Of a stretch of DNA of 64,000 nt, positions 1-8,890 are shown piece by piece (position 1 is the first letter of the stretch; the number at the start of each line of letters is the position of its first letter). Origin of the DNA: JAJNBA01 sp963842295 (lineage in GTDB: Bacteria; Actinomycetota; UBA4738; HRBIN12); assembly GCA_963842295.1 (NCBI GenBank), contig CAWJFY010000006.1, positions 186,001 to 250,000 of the forward strand. Direction: 5' to 3'. A program made the position numbers and the translations under genes. Below the pieces are notes generated by a model that made no database searches, had not been told where the DNA came from, and was given only the letters and a program-made list of their open reading frames with translations.

Positions 1-668
1 CCGATCTCCGGCCGGAGGGGCGAAGCGGCCCGCTGGCTCGTTCGATGGCGGGCTTCCTCGAGTACTGGGAGCGCTACGCGGATCCGTGGGAGTTCCAATC
101 GCTGCTGCGGGCGCGTCACGTGGCCGGCGACCCGGACCTGGGCCGGCGGTTCGAGCTGAACGCCGCGGACTTCGCGTATCCGCCGGACGGGCTCACCCTC
201 GATCGCGTGGTCGAGGTCCGCCGGATGCGGGACCGGATCGAACGCGAACGCGTGAAGCCGCCGGAGGCGTCAAGGTTCCACTTCAAGCTCGGCCGCGGGT
301 CGCTCGCCGACGTGCAGTTCGCGGTGGAGCTGTCCCTGATGCGCTTCGGGGGAGAACATCCCGAGGTGAGGTCCCGCCGAACGCTCGAGGCGATCGAGCG
401 GCTCGCGGCGGCGCGTCATCTGGAGGACCAGGTCGCGCGCGACCTCGCGGAGGCGTTCGTGTTCCTCTCCGAGGTGAAGAACGTGCTCGAGATGGACAGG
501 CGTGTCCATGCGGAGGCGGTTCCGGCGTCGCCGGGCGAGCAAACGGCGCTCGCCCGGCGCCTCGGCTTCGAGGAGTACCCACGACAGGCGTTCCTGGAGC
601 GCTACCTACACGTCACTCGGAGGTGTCGCCGAGCGATGGAGCGGGTATTCGCCCAGGCACTCGCCTAG
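1..668 (+). CDS. glnE: Glutamine synthetase adenylyltransferase/deadenylase, C-terminal part (5' end outside window)
   Basis: This is the 3' end of the bifunctional enzyme that adenylylates and deadenylylates glutamine synthetase in the cytoplasm. The frame is open from base 3 and begins with the family motif DLRPEGRSGPLARS, so the ATG at 45 is internal and not the start. Next come the PWEFQSLLRAR segment and KLGRGSLADVQFAVEL, the conserved block of the second nucleotidyltransferase domain, followed by its helical C-terminal domain. Only about 220 residues of a protein usually near 900-1000 are visible. Its target, glnA, lies at 11978-13420 in this window with its tyrosine adenylylation site intact. 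Confidence 0.93.
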   Translation, partial: DLRPEGRSGPLARSMAGFLEYWERYADPWEFQSLLRARHVAGDPDLGRRFELNAADFAYPPDGLTLDRVVEVRRMRDRIERERVKPPEASRFHFKLGRGSLADVQFAVELSLMRFGGEHPEVRSRRTLEAIERLAAARHLEDQVARDLAEAFVFLSEVKNVLEMDRRVHAEAVPASPGEQTALARRLGFEEYPRQAFLERYLHVTRRCRRAMERVFAQALA

Positions 669-696
669 GCGGATGGCTCGGCAGAGAGGAGAAGCG

Positions 697-1056
697 ATGC
701 TGACGGACTTCAAGGCGTTCATCTCGCGCGGGGACCTGGTCGAGCTGGCCGTGGCAGTGATCCTCGGTCTGGCGCTCAACACGGTGGTGCAATCGCTGGT
801 CACCGACGTGATCACACCGCTCATCGCCGCGGTCTTCGGCCAGCCGGATTTCTCGGGCATCAAGATCGACATCGGCGATACCGCCATCAGGATCGGGAGC
901 TTCCTGAACGCGCTGATCTACTTCGCGCTGGTGGCGTTCGTGCTGTTCCTGATCATCAAGGCCTACAACCGTGCTCTTCCCAAGGAGGAGAAGCCAGGAG
1001 AACCGACCGAGAGAGAGCTGCTCACGCAGATCAGAGACGAGTTGCAGCGCCGCTGA
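697..1056 (+). CDS. mscL: Large-conductance mechanosensitive channel
   Basis: MscL opens a non-selective pore in the inner membrane under hypo-osmotic shock. The 119-residue product has the family layout: N-terminal amphipathic helix (MLTDFKAFISRGDLVELA), TM1 (about 16-40) with the gate-lining VELAVAVILGLAL segment, a short periplasmic loop, TM2 (about 65-90, LNALIYFALVAFVLFLIIK) and a charged cytoplasmic helix ending ELLTQIRDEL. The frame stays open upstream to 502, but ATG 697 is chosen because GAGAGGAG lies just before it and the protein then has normal MscL length. It follows glnE by 28 bases. Confidence 0.95.
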   Translation: MLTDFKAFISRGDLVELAVAVILGLALNTVVQSLVTDVITPLIAAVFGQPDFSGIKIDIGDTAIRIGSFLNALIYFALVAFVLFLIIKAYNRALPKEEKPGEPTERELLTQIRDELQRR

Positions 1057-1105
1057 TCACTGATTCGGACTGAACTTTCGGGGGTCCGGATACCGATACA
1101 AAGGC

Positions 1106-1390
1106 ATGGAGATCCAGGCGACGTCCGACGCGTTGAAGCTGATCCGAGCGCGTGGCGGGATGCTGTTCGTCTGGATCGAGGCGGGGATGCGAGGACTGCG
1201 GTTCCTGCGGACCTCGACGGAGCCGCCACCCGACGCGTTGGACTGGGAGCGCTACGAGACCCCAGAGGGTTTCATCGTGTTCACGCCACCGCAGATGCGG
1301 AAGCCGCTGACCCTCGGTCTCGAGGTGCGGGGGTTCCTCACGAAGCTCCGCATCAACGCCCTCTGGAACGGCTGCGCCTTCGTCGTCTAG
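1106..1390 (+). CDS. Small unknown protein, possibly a cysteine-poor HesB-like fold
   Basis: A 94-residue product I do not firmly recognise. The pattern (short N-terminal helix, RARGGMLFVWIE strand, an acidic middle and an LRINALWNG end) loosely resembles small HesB/IscA-like actinobacterial proteins. It lacks the cluster-binding cysteines of IscA: its one cysteine is near the C-terminus (WNGCAFVV). That resemblance is weak inference. It follows mscL in the same direction by 49 bases, and its stop overlaps the end of the opposing gene at 1387-1635. There is no obvious Shine-Dalgarno sequence before ATG 1106. Confidence 0.5.
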   Translation: MEIQATSDALKLIRARGGMLFVWIEAGMRGLRFLRTSTEPPPDALDWERYETPEGFIVFTPPQMRKPLTLGLEVRGFLTKLRINALWNGCAFVV

Positions 1391-1635
1391 GGGTTCGAGC
1401 CGGGCATCATTCGCGCTTCGACGGACTCAAGCTGCCAGTGGCTCTCGAGTAGCACCTCGGTATCGAGCGATACCCATAGCCAGTTGGCCTCGATAAGAGC
1501 TTCGATCTGGTCTCGTGAGAGACCGCTCGGGCCTTCCAGTTTCGAGCGGATGCTGAAAACGAAGCACGCGGTCAGGTCGACTCTGTACTCCGCTCGACCT
1601 TCGCGTGTCGACACCGCGGAACGGTAGCGATCCAA
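1387..1635 (-). CDS. Small protein of unknown function
   Basis: An 82-residue open frame converging on the preceding gene with a 4-base overlap. The protein has a basic N-terminus, a CFVFSIRSKLEG strand-like stretch and an acidic helix (DQIEALIEANWLWVSLD). I recognise no domain. Local base composition is visibly less GC-rich than the flanking chromosomal genes and matches the neighbouring island genes up to about 5.4 kb, which suggests acquisition by transfer. Confidence 0.4.
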   Translation of the reverse strand: MDRYRSAVSTREGRAEYRVDLTACFVFSIRSKLEGPSGLSRDQIEALIEANWLWVSLDTEVLLESHWQLESVEARMMPGSNP

Positions 1636-1715
1636 TCAGTGGATCGTCAGATCATTCGATCTGATCGTGACGGATCTCACAGACAACTTGAGCTGATCCC
1701 GGTTCGCTTGGGCTC

Positions 1716-2183
1716 GTGAAATCGGACAGGTCAAAGGATCTAGGTTTTCTGGCGCTGCTTGTTTCGGATGGCATGTCTATCGCCTTCCCGCCAGAGGTCT
1801 ATCGAGCCCGACACAAGGCCGAGCGCGAGATGACAAGGTGGGCACAGGCTCTTGAGGCGGTAGCAACGACACCAGCCGTTACTCCCTTCTCGGGAAGGCG
1901 CGAGATCGGCGACTATTGGGTCCGCTTGGTGGATGCAGAGGGCGCGCCGTCGTCCGCATCAGCCCTATGGGTTTGCACGTTTTGGACCCCCGATGGGTAT
2001 CCGGACCCTGAGGCATTGCTCGTGCAAGGAAGAGCGCGAGCCAGGGACTGGGTTCGGCAGCCACTTTCCGAGGTTCTTCCGCCAGTCAGTTGGTCGTCCG
2101 GTGAGTGGTCGGAGACTGCGACGTTCATCGACAAGGGAGAGGAGTGCACCGCTGAAGCACATCTCGCCAAGATCGTGACGTGA
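1716..2183 (+). CDS. Unknown protein in low-GC island
   Basis: A 155-residue frame with no recognised domain. It has mixed hydrophobic and tryptophan-rich segments (GDYWVRLVD, ALWVCTFWTPDGYPDPEALL, VSWSSGEWSETATF), suggesting a compact soluble beta-rich protein. It ends 3 bases before the converging DUF262 gene. Codon use is more AT-tolerant than in the chromosomal genes on either side. No convincing ribosome-binding site is visible, so the start is uncertain. Confidence 0.4.
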   Translation: MKSDRSKDLGFLALLVSDGMSIAFPPEVYRARHKAEREMTRWAQALEAVATTPAVTPFSGRREIGDYWVRLVDAEGAPSSASALWVCTFWTPDGYPDPEALLVQGRARARDWVRQPLSEVLPPVSWSSGEWSETATFIDKGEECTAEAHLAKIVT

Positions 2184-2185
2184 GG

Positions 2186-4024
2186 CTAAGCCACCCCTAC
2201 GCTCTCTGCTAAGGGCTGATCACCGAACTGAACACCCCAATACTCCTCAACCATACGAAGCATCATCAGATGCCGTTCTTCCAGGCTCGCGGAGGTCCAA
2301 GCGCGGTAGGGATGAAGTCCATACTTTTCGACCGTTCGTGTCAGCTTGGTGTTCTTTCCGCCCGAGATTTCTTCGGCAATCGTTCGTGTCAAGTCGTATG
2401 GACACTTCTTGTACCAGCCCAGCTTCGTTGGCCGAAAAGGAGCGTCCTGAGCAGATGAGTTTGGGACGCGATGTAGCAAAGCCAGATTCCCGAGTCGATG
2501 AACGTATTGCGCCGATTCCTGTGATGGGTGAAATTGGTTGATCCATTCCTGAGCAGCAGGTCCTGGCTGGTCCTCGCTCGTGCTCTGGGGGTAGATGTGC
2601 TCGATAGTCAAGTGCTCCGTAAAGTACCGATCGAATCCACCCCCCTTCCCGCATTGCTCTTCGAGATGCTGCGTCAGGGCTGCGAGCATGTATCTCTTGA
2701 GCCTGTCAGGGAGGGTGCTCGTGTCCTCAAGCTTGCTCTTGAAGAGCGGCAGCCGCTCTTTCAGCATCGGACTGATGTGATTGTTGATGAAGTCATCGAC
2801 ATCCTGCTTCGACCGAGCGGATCGCAGGACTTTGGTCCACGCAGGAAGAGCCTTCTCAATCTCATTCCACTGGGCGCTTGTTGCGGCGAGAACGAATACG
2901 AGTCTCTCGAGTGCCTGGCACACTTCGGCGAAGGCGTTGCCGCGCAGGTGGCGAGCCGCCAAGAGCAGACAGAGATGCTGTCGCACACCGGTTCTTTGAT
3001 AGTTGATGGCCTGCAAATATGGGTTGTCGCTCCCGTCAGCGCTTCGGCCCCGGGCAAAGTTTGAATAGGCCTCGGCAGCGTCGAGAAGGTTGTCCGCGAA
3101 GGCGCCCGGGTTCTTCCCATATCCCATCCGCCGCTTGTTCGCGTCGTCGACGATCCAGTCGAAAACACTTGCAGCAGTTGGGACTCTCTCGAACTCATAG
3201 GCAGAGATGAGGTAATAGCGGAGAAAGCGGATTGGTCGTGTCTCCTGACCGTCTCTGAGAACCCGCAGCAAGTCTCGCCACTTCGCAGCAAGCGAGTTAC
3301 GGGAGGCAACCGGTGTCTGGCGGAACAGCAGATTCTTGAGCAAGTCCATTGCATCGAGGCCAACCCCACGGTCGTTGATGGTCTCGAAGATCGTGAAGGC
3401 CGTCCTCATGTCCTCCGTATGGATCGTGATCATCTCGACGTCCTTCCACACGAACGTAAAGAAGGCGTCCAGCCGCTCGAAGTCTTCGCCGAATTGCTCC
3501 ACTAGGAAGTCGGCACACAGGGCATGTGCAGTTACGAGATTGCGTCGAGGTGATTCACCGCGAGGGAGTTGAATCTGATCACCCTGGCCGTCACCAAGAA
3601 GCTGGAGTACCTGGGAGATCTCTGGATACTGGAGAACCACGCGGTACTGGTACGCGATGCCTCCGGCTCTTGCCTTGTACGAAGACTTGATCGCGTGGTC
3701 GTAGATATCCAGATCGGCTTCTGAATCCAGGATCCGTAGTCGATCGCGGATGGCGCTGATCAAGATGAAGAGCGTAGTCATGCGCTGCTGACCGTCAACG
3801 AGATGGCAGATGTCGTCCTCCTCATAGAAGACGATGCTGCCGAGGAAGTAGTTGTCGGTGTCCTTGGCTGTGAACGCGGCGTAGAGATCGCTGAGGAGCT
3901 TCTTCACATGCCGCTGTTTCCATACGTACTCGCGTTGGAACTCCGGGACTGCAAAGAAGCTCTTGAAGACTTCCTCAACGGGGTGACTGTCTGCGTCGAT
4001 CCTGTTGGTTGGGCTCCCTGCCAT
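2186..4024 (-). CDS. DUF262/DUF1524 nuclease, GmrSD-like (type IV restriction family)
   Basis: A large fused protein with the hallmarks of GmrSD-type defence nucleases. The N-terminal DUF262 half carries VPEFQREYVW and the signature DGQQR (residues about 77-81 from the chosen start), the nucleotide-hydrolysing ParB-like motif. The C-terminal DUF1524 half carries the HNH-type LTIEHIYPQ motif. Family members restrict modified phage DNA, so a defence role is inferred from domains only. Frame and ATG continue to 4090, but ATG 4024 is preferred because AAGGAG sits about 7 bases upstream. About 612 residues. It is divergent from the Rieske gene and lies in a lower-GC island with an HNH endonuclease at 4444-5361. 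Confidence 0.85.
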   Translation of the reverse strand: MAGSPTNRIDADSHPVEEVFKSFFAVPEFQREYVWKQRHVKKLLSDLYAAFTAKDTDNYFLGSIVFYEEDDICHLVDGQQRMTTLFILISAIRDRLRILDSEADLDIYDHAIKSSYKARAGGIAYQYRVVLQYPEISQVLQLLGDGQGDQIQLPRGESPRRNLVTAHALCADFLVEQFGEDFERLDAFFTFVWKDVEMITIHTEDMRTAFTIFETINDRGVGLDAMDLLKNLLFRQTPVASRNSLAAKWRDLLRVLRDGQETRPIRFLRYYLISAYEFERVPTAASVFDWIVDDANKRRMGYGKNPGAFADNLLDAAEAYSNFARGRSADGSDNPYLQAINYQRTGVRQHLCLLLAARHLRGNAFAEVCQALERLVFVLAATSAQWNEIEKALPAWTKVLRSARSKQDVDDFINNHISPMLKERLPLFKSKLEDTSTLPDRLKRYMLAALTQHLEEQCGKGGGFDRYFTEHLTIEHIYPQSTSEDQPGPAAQEWINQFHPSQESAQYVHRLGNLALLHRVPNSSAQDAPFRPTKLGWYKKCPYDLTRTIAEEISGGKNTKLTRTVEKYGLHPYRAWTSASLEERHLMMLRMVEEYWGVQFGDQPLAESVGVA

Positions 4025-4113
4025 GGATACTCCTTGGTATAGGGCTACTGACAGTAACCGGTCGGCTGACGAGGCTTCAATGCTGTTCAATGCTCGATCA
4101 GGGGGTGGCGACC

Positions 4114-4536
4114 GTGAATGAGTGGACGGATGTGGTCGGACTCCTAGATCTCGTGGACCGAAGGTCAGTTCGGGTCGTGATCGACGGTCAAGCTGTGCTT
4201 GTGCTCAAGGCCGACGATCAGGTGTTCGCGATCGGGAACCAATGCACGCATCAAGGTGCCGGGCTCGACAAAGGCGTCATCAGGATCGCGGGCTCGGTGC
4301 GGACCGTGACGTGCCCGGCCCACGGGAGCATCTTCAGACTCGACGACGGCAGAGTCATGCGGCCGCCGGCCACGAAGCCTGTGCCGGTGTATGACGTGAA
4401 GGTCGAGGATGACCGAGTCTGGGTTCGTTCTCCGAGGGCCCGACTAGCTAGCGGCTCTGAAGCGCTCGTATCGTTCCTCGAGGAGGTCCTCCCTAGGCCA
4501 AGCACGGCGAGCTTCCGGAAGTGCGAGCTTGTTTGA
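4114..4536 (+). CDS. Stand-alone Rieske [2Fe-2S] ferredoxin-like protein
   Basis: A small soluble Rieske protein with both cluster-binding boxes: CTHQGAGL and CPAHGSIF, supplying two Cys and two His ligands. No oxygenase or transmembrane domain is attached. The core resembles NirD or dioxygenase ferredoxins, and a 35-residue extension follows it. GTG 4114 is preferred because AGGGGG lies about 9 bases upstream; ATG 4090 and GTG 4105 are alternatives. The last 93 bases overlap the 3' end of the opposing HNH gene. No partner reductase or oxygenase is nearby, so its redox partner is unknown; its place between two nuclease genes is odd. Confidence 0.8.
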   Translation: MNEWTDVVGLLDLVDRRSVRVVIDGQAVLVLKADDQVFAIGNQCTHQGAGLDKGVIRIAGSVRTVTCPAHGSIFRLDDGRVMRPPATKPVPVYDVKVEDDRVWVRSPRARLASGSEALVSFLEEVLPRPSTASFRKCELV

Positions 4537-5361
4537 GTGGATGCCTTGGATGGCGTGCATGAGCGTTGGGCCGTCCTTCTCATCCAGGACGTCTCTTCGA
4601 ATCTCGATGACGTAGTCCGGGCGAATCCCTAGGACGGCGTTGTCGAAGGCTTTGTGGTGGATCGCGCACATCGCCACGCCGTTCGGGACGATGGGTTCGC
4701 CGCCATCTGAGTCCTCCCGAATGTGTGCAGCCTCCAAGAGTTCGGCATGCCGCAGACGGCAGAGTGCGCATTGTCGTGCGTATGCCTCAAGAACGCGCTG
4801 GCGAAACAAGGGTTGATGCACTCGTTGCCTAACAATCGCTTCGACGTATCGGCGTTGGAGGACGGCGTCCTCTGGGTGCACGAAGTCATAGCTCCACGGC
4901 AGCCGCAAGTCAGTGTCGACTGCAACCACAAACTGATGTTCGTCTGGTTCTTCGCCCGAGATCCAAACCGGATTTACCGATTGAAACACGCCCGGTCGAA
5001 GTGCGATGAACCAGATCAGGGGCTTCCCGAGTTGCATCGCGCGACGCAGCGCCTTGTTGTCGTATGCCTCAGGGTCGGTGCCTCTCCATTTGTAGCGCGG
5101 CAGACCGTCGGGCCCGAAGTCATCCGCGTAGGGGCGATCCTCCGGCTTCAGGCGATACGTGGTTCGAATCGTTAACGCGGCATCGAGTCCTGCAACTACA
5201 CGAATGCCTCGCATGTGCTGGAGAAGGGAGATTCGCTGTCCTTCGAACTCAAACTGGTCCAGCTCGCGTTGCGAAACGAACCCGCCATTGCGGGTATCCA
5301 ACTCACTGACGTAGGTAATCGCAGAGGCCCGGAGGCGATCGTCGAAGGAGTCCCCTTGCAC
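4444..5361 (-). CDS. HNH endonuclease with unknown N-terminal domain
   Basis: A 305-residue protein whose C-terminal third is an HNH nuclease domain: zinc-type CALC (residues 198-201), AAHI with His213, Asn227 in PNGVAMC, and CAIHHKAFD with His235/236. The N-terminal 180 residues (including LLQHMRGIRVVAGLDAALTIRTTY) resemble the region upstream of HNH in putative restriction endonucleases; I cannot name that domain. The frame starts at GTG 5361 without a good ribosome-binding site, so the true start could be internal. With the DUF262 gene it makes a likely restriction/defence island. Its 3' end overlaps the Rieske gene tail to tail. Confidence 0.8.
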   Translation of the reverse strand: MQGDSFDDRLRASAITYVSELDTRNGGFVSQRELDQFEFEGQRISLLQHMRGIRVVAGLDAALTIRTTYRLKPEDRPYADDFGPDGLPRYKWRGTDPEAYDNKALRRAMQLGKPLIWFIALRPGVFQSVNPVWISGEEPDEHQFVVAVDTDLRLPWSYDFVHPEDAVLQRRYVEAIVRQRVHQPLFRQRVLEAYARQCALCRLRHAELLEAAHIREDSDGGEPIVPNGVAMCAIHHKAFDNAVLGIRPDYVIEIRRDVLDEKDGPTLMHAIQGIHSNKLALPEARRAWPREDLLEERYERFRAAS

Positions 5362-5393
5362 GAACGGAGTATGCCCCGTCCCCTACGAGGGAG

Positions 5394-6299
5394 CTAGAGC
5401 CGGTCGATCGAGCGGGCCTCCATCCGAGGACCGTAGGCGGGTGGAGAGATGTGGCTCGCTTCCAGCAGAAGCTGGACGCGACCTCGCTGTCCCCGGTACG
5501 GCTCCAACAGCTCCAGCATCCGCTCGTCGGTGCCGCGCGGCTCGCCGGCGAGCGCCCACGTCACGAGGCTCGGCACGTGGTAGTCACCGACGGAGATCGC
5601 GTCGGGGTCGCCGAACGACAAACGGGCCACCTCGGCCGATGTCCAGGGCCCACGCCCGGGATCGCCTCCAGACGGCGCCGGGCATCCTCGGGCGGCACCT
5701 CGGCGAGCGCCTCGAGCGACGCCGCCCGCGCACACACCGCTCGTATCACCTGCGCGCGGCGTCGCTCGACCCCCCACGGGTGGAAACGGAAGTACGGAAG
5801 CTCGGCCACCCGCGAAGGATCGGGCGGCAGCAACAGTCCACCCTCGCCGGGGGCCGGCTCGCTCACGGCTAGTCGTCATCCGCCGCCACGCTCGGCGGGC
5901 CTCGAGCCCGACGACCTTCTGCTCCAGGATCGCGGCGATCAACGTGCGCACCACGTCCAGCGCCCGCGTGAGTCGCACGCCCGGTGCTCCTTCCACACCC
6001 TGCGCCATCACATCGTCCCGAGGTGCGAACGCCGACAGGTCGTCCTCGGCACCGATCAACGCCGGAGCGTGATCGAGCGCCCACGCCGCTCCCGGACCCC
6101 AGCCGGTCGCCCGAACCTGCCCGTCGCCCTGCTGCAGCAGCAGCGTCGCCGGCCCCTCGGGCGTACGCGCCGCGCGCCACGCCTCGCGGCCTTCGATCCG
6201 CATCGTCGGGTCGCCCGTCCCTCGTCGGAGAGGGAAGAGCGTCCTCGCCAGGTCGTAGGGCTCCTCGATCGGGATCGACCGCGTCTCTTCGTTCGACAC
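5394..6299 (-). pseudogene. AlkA-type DNA-3-methyladenine glycosylase, split by two frameshifts
   Basis: Base-excision repair glycosylase of the HhH-GPD superfamily, readable only by switching frame twice. The start is GTG 6299, just after the metallophosphoesterase stop. The first frame gives the N-terminal part up to ILEQKVVGLEARRAWRRM. Between about 5866 and 5880 the reading moves to another frame (SEPAPGEGGLLLPP to RRLEAIPGVG), then near 5648-5651 it returns for PWTSAEVARLSFGD and AISVGDYHVPSLVTW with the catalytic Asp region, through to the end. The shifts are one extra and one missing base, so they compensate. Protein similarity is intact throughout, which favours sequence error over decay. 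A continuous 790-residue frame across this region is an artefact. Confidence 0.8.
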
Positions 6300-6304
6300 G
6301 CCGG

Positions 6305-7766
6305 CTACTCCGAGGGGCTCGCGGTCGTCGCGCTCGGCGTCGAAGGAGCCGGCGTCGCAGGGCTCGGCGACAGACCGACGTCTGAGGCGAGATGGCGCTC
6401 GATCTGAAGGCTCCCCGTCTCGGGGAACTGCGTCACCACGTCCCACGCGACGAGCCGCATCCCGCCGTTGCCATCGCCGCCGAAGTAGAGGACCTCCGCC
6501 GAGAACGGCACGCCTCCTTCCGCCGTGAAACCGGTCGGGCCGGCGCCGCCGGTGGTGCCCACGCGGAGGAACAGCGTCCCGTCGACCACCTCGTCGCGGT
6601 TCTCGTGGAAATGGCCCGACAGGACGAGCGGCACCAAGCCCGCCACCCCCTGCGGCCATGCGATCGTCGTGGACGAGCACGATGTCGGGTGGGTCGGGGA
6701 GCGCGGACACGTCCGCCGTGACTCGCTCGGCCGCCGCCTCGACCAACGCGACGACGTCCTCGTCGCCGACCGGCGTGCCTCGTTGCTCGTTGAAGTAGGG
6801 ATGTCCCAGCCCGTAGATCGTGAAGCCATCGACCTCCGCGGTTTGACCGTCGAGCACGACGGCTCCCTCCGTGCGAGCGACTGCGTCCTGGAAGTCGGCC
6901 GAGTCGTGGTTCCCTCGCACCCATACGTAGGGGAGCTCGAACTCCGGGATCTCGGACAGGATGAACTCCTCGTTGCTCGCGCCGAACGAGGTCGTGTCGC
7001 CGGTGTCGATCACGAACTCGACGTCGAAGCTCCTGGCGAGCTCGTGTGCGAACCCGTAGCCGAGCGTCGAGAGGTGGATGTCCGAGATGTGCAGGACGCG
7101 GACCTCGTCTCCTCGGCCGAGCGGGTTCGACTCGACGGCCGCGTACGCGCGAGCGGCCCCCGCCACCACCCGGCGCAGCTCGTCCCGGAAGTACCCGACC
7201 CGCTCGATCGCGCCCTCGACGGGACCGAAGAGCTGCGGCACCAGACGGAGTGAGCCGCTGTAGCTGGGCGCCTGGAAGGCCGCGGCGTCGAACCCGATCA
7301 CCGTGAAGCCGACCGAGAGGACCACCGCGACGAGTCCCGCGACGGTGGCTCGCAGGACTTCGAGCCACCGATCCCTGAACGCGAGGAGTCCGAGGGTCGC
7401 TGCGCCGGCGATCCCCACCAGGATCACCCATCCGGCGAACCGACCGACCGCGGCGAAGGTGTTGCGTTCGACCTCGGCGGCAACGGAGTCGACCCCTCGG
7501 CGGAGCCCTTCCTGGAGTTGCTCGACGTCGACCTCACGGAGGGACGCGCGGAGGTGAAGGGGAGCGCCGTGGGTGTCGGCGCGGAGCCTCCCGAGCGGTG
7601 GAAGCGAGATGTCGGTGACGCTCCGACCGAAGTCGGCCTCGAGCTGGATCTGGAAGGGACCGGCGTCGACCGTCGTCTTCGCGAACGCTTGGAGTGCGAG
7701 CGCCGCGCCCGCGATGCCGACCAGGATCGGGCCGAGAAGCATCGCCCAGCGGGGCATGCGAGCCAT
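6305..7766 (-). pseudogene. Membrane-anchored calcineurin-like metallophosphoesterase with one frameshift
   Basis: The N-terminal half has hydrophobic segments near residues 8-28, 110-130 and 140-165, then a metallophosphoesterase domain: VLHISDIHL, DTGDTTSFG, RGNHDS and VHDDRM. After VHDDRMAA the frame shifts by one base in a run of five C (6647-6651, plus strand). The next frame continues with GVAGLVPLVLSGHFHENR, supplying the last metal-binding GHFH motif, and ends at 6305. Four bases in the run would restore one protein of about 486 residues. The substrate is unknown. The glycosylase gene begins 6 bases downstream, suggesting one transcript. Confidence 0.8.
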
Positions 7767-7810
7767 GCCGGGGACCGTAGCAGTGGACCGGCGTGAGTCG
7801 GAAACCCTTC

Positions 7811-8740
7811 TCAGCCCGGAACGCTTGCTGGTTCAGAGTCCGCGAATTCCCGCGCGACTTCCAGGAACGGATCCACGAACGGGGACGGGTGGGCGTCGGC
7901 CCACGCTACCCCGTAGCTGATGAGCGGAGTCGGCTCCTGGAAATGGCGGAAGACGACTCCGGGTGCCTCGGGTTCCATCCCGCGGGGAAGGACCGCGATC
8001 CCGATCCCCTCCCCGTTCGCGACGCGCTCGAGTCGACGAGCCTCTTCGAGCTCGGGAACGTGAACCATCCGGGGATGTTCGGACTCGCCGAAGAGGATGC
8101 GGTGGATATGGTCGATCATCTCGGGATTGATATTCCGAGGCCAGCCGAGGAATGGCTCCTTCAATAGCTCGGCTCGCGGCACGCGATCGAGCTCGGCGAG
8201 CCGATGTCCTTCCGGAACCATCGCCACGAGCTCGAACGTGCTCAGCTGCTCGTAGTGAGGCGGGGGATCCACCGACTTGAAAGGGGAAAGCACGACCGCC
8301 ACGTCCAGCGAATGATCGGCGACGCCTTCGATCAGCGCAGGGTCGAGGCGAGGGTGGATCTCGACGTCGACATCCGGGACGCGGCCCGCGAACTCCTGCA
8401 GCACGGCTTCCGCGACCACGGGGATCCCGAGGATGGGCGTGCCCACTCGCAGGAGGCCCTTCTTCCCGCCCTCGGCCATGACGGCACTGGTCACCGCCCG
8501 ATCGGCGAGCTCGAGCGTCAGACGGGCGTGGTCGAGGAACACACGTCCAGCCTCCGTGAGCTGGACGCCTCGCCTGTCACGAACGAAGAGCTGTACCCCG
8601 ATGGCCAGCTCGAGCTGTTTGATCTGCTGCGAGAGGCCCGATTGGGCGATGCGGAGTCGGTCCGCCGCCTTGCTGAAATGAAGCTCCTCGGCGACGGCGA
8701 CGAAGTATCGGAACTGGCGGAGTTCTACGTTTGCGGTCAC
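7811..8740 (-). CDS. LysR-family transcriptional regulator
   Basis: A typical LysR regulator: N-terminal winged helix with ELRQFRYFVAVAEELHFSKAA and AQSGLSQQIKQLE, then a two-lobe effector-binding domain (GLLRVGTPILGIPVVAE and onward). The domain begins right after GTG 8740 (VTANVELRQ), giving about 309 residues, close to the family norm. The frame extends to a TTG at 8821, but that adds 27 residues unlike LysR. The gene diverges from the XRE-MEDS regulator at 8891, and the shared 150-base interval holds a palindrome. The effector and targets cannot be read from the sequence. Confidence 0.88.
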   Translation of the reverse strand: MTANVELRQFRYFVAVAEELHFSKAADRLRIAQSGLSQQIKQLELAIGVQLFVRDRRGVQLTEAGRVFLDHARLTLELADRAVTSAVMAEGGKKGLLRVGTPILGIPVVAEAVLQEFAGRVPDVDVEIHPRLDPALIEGVADHSLDVAVVLSPFKSVDPPPHYEQLSTFELVAMVPEGHRLAELDRVPRAELLKEPFLGWPRNINPEMIDHIHRILFGESEHPRMVHVPELEEARRLERVANGEGIGIAVLPRGMEPEAPGVVFRHFQEPTPLISYGVAWADAHPSPFVDPFLEVAREFADSEPASVPG

Positions 8741-8822
8741 AACCTGAACACGCCTTCGTCGACAGCCACTGTCCGCCCCCTTTCGAGCACCAATCTTCTC
8801 GCCCGCTGAAGGTGTCGTCAAA

Positions 8823-8846
8823 TGACGCTGTCATATGACATAGTCA
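8823..8846. promoter_or_regulatory. 24-bp inverted repeat, candidate operator between lysR and XRE-MEDS genes
   Basis: A perfect 12-base palindrome TGTCATATGACA (8829-8840) is framed by TGAC (8823) and GTCA (8843-8846), each two bases away. Just left of it, CGTCA-AA-TGACG (8816-8827) is another short inverted repeat. The symmetry and its position between divergent regulator genes suggest a binding site for one or both. Which protein binds is inference. Confidence 0.5.
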
Positions 8847-8890
8847 GCGCTTGTCAGGTAGGACCCGAGGGATAGGGGTACTGAACCGTC

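Noticed and set aside
5394..7766. Single 790-residue fusion of metallophosphoesterase and glycosylase
   Set aside because: The middle of that frame is out-of-frame Arg/Gly-rich sequence. The true motifs continue in other frames, so it is two frameshifted genes.
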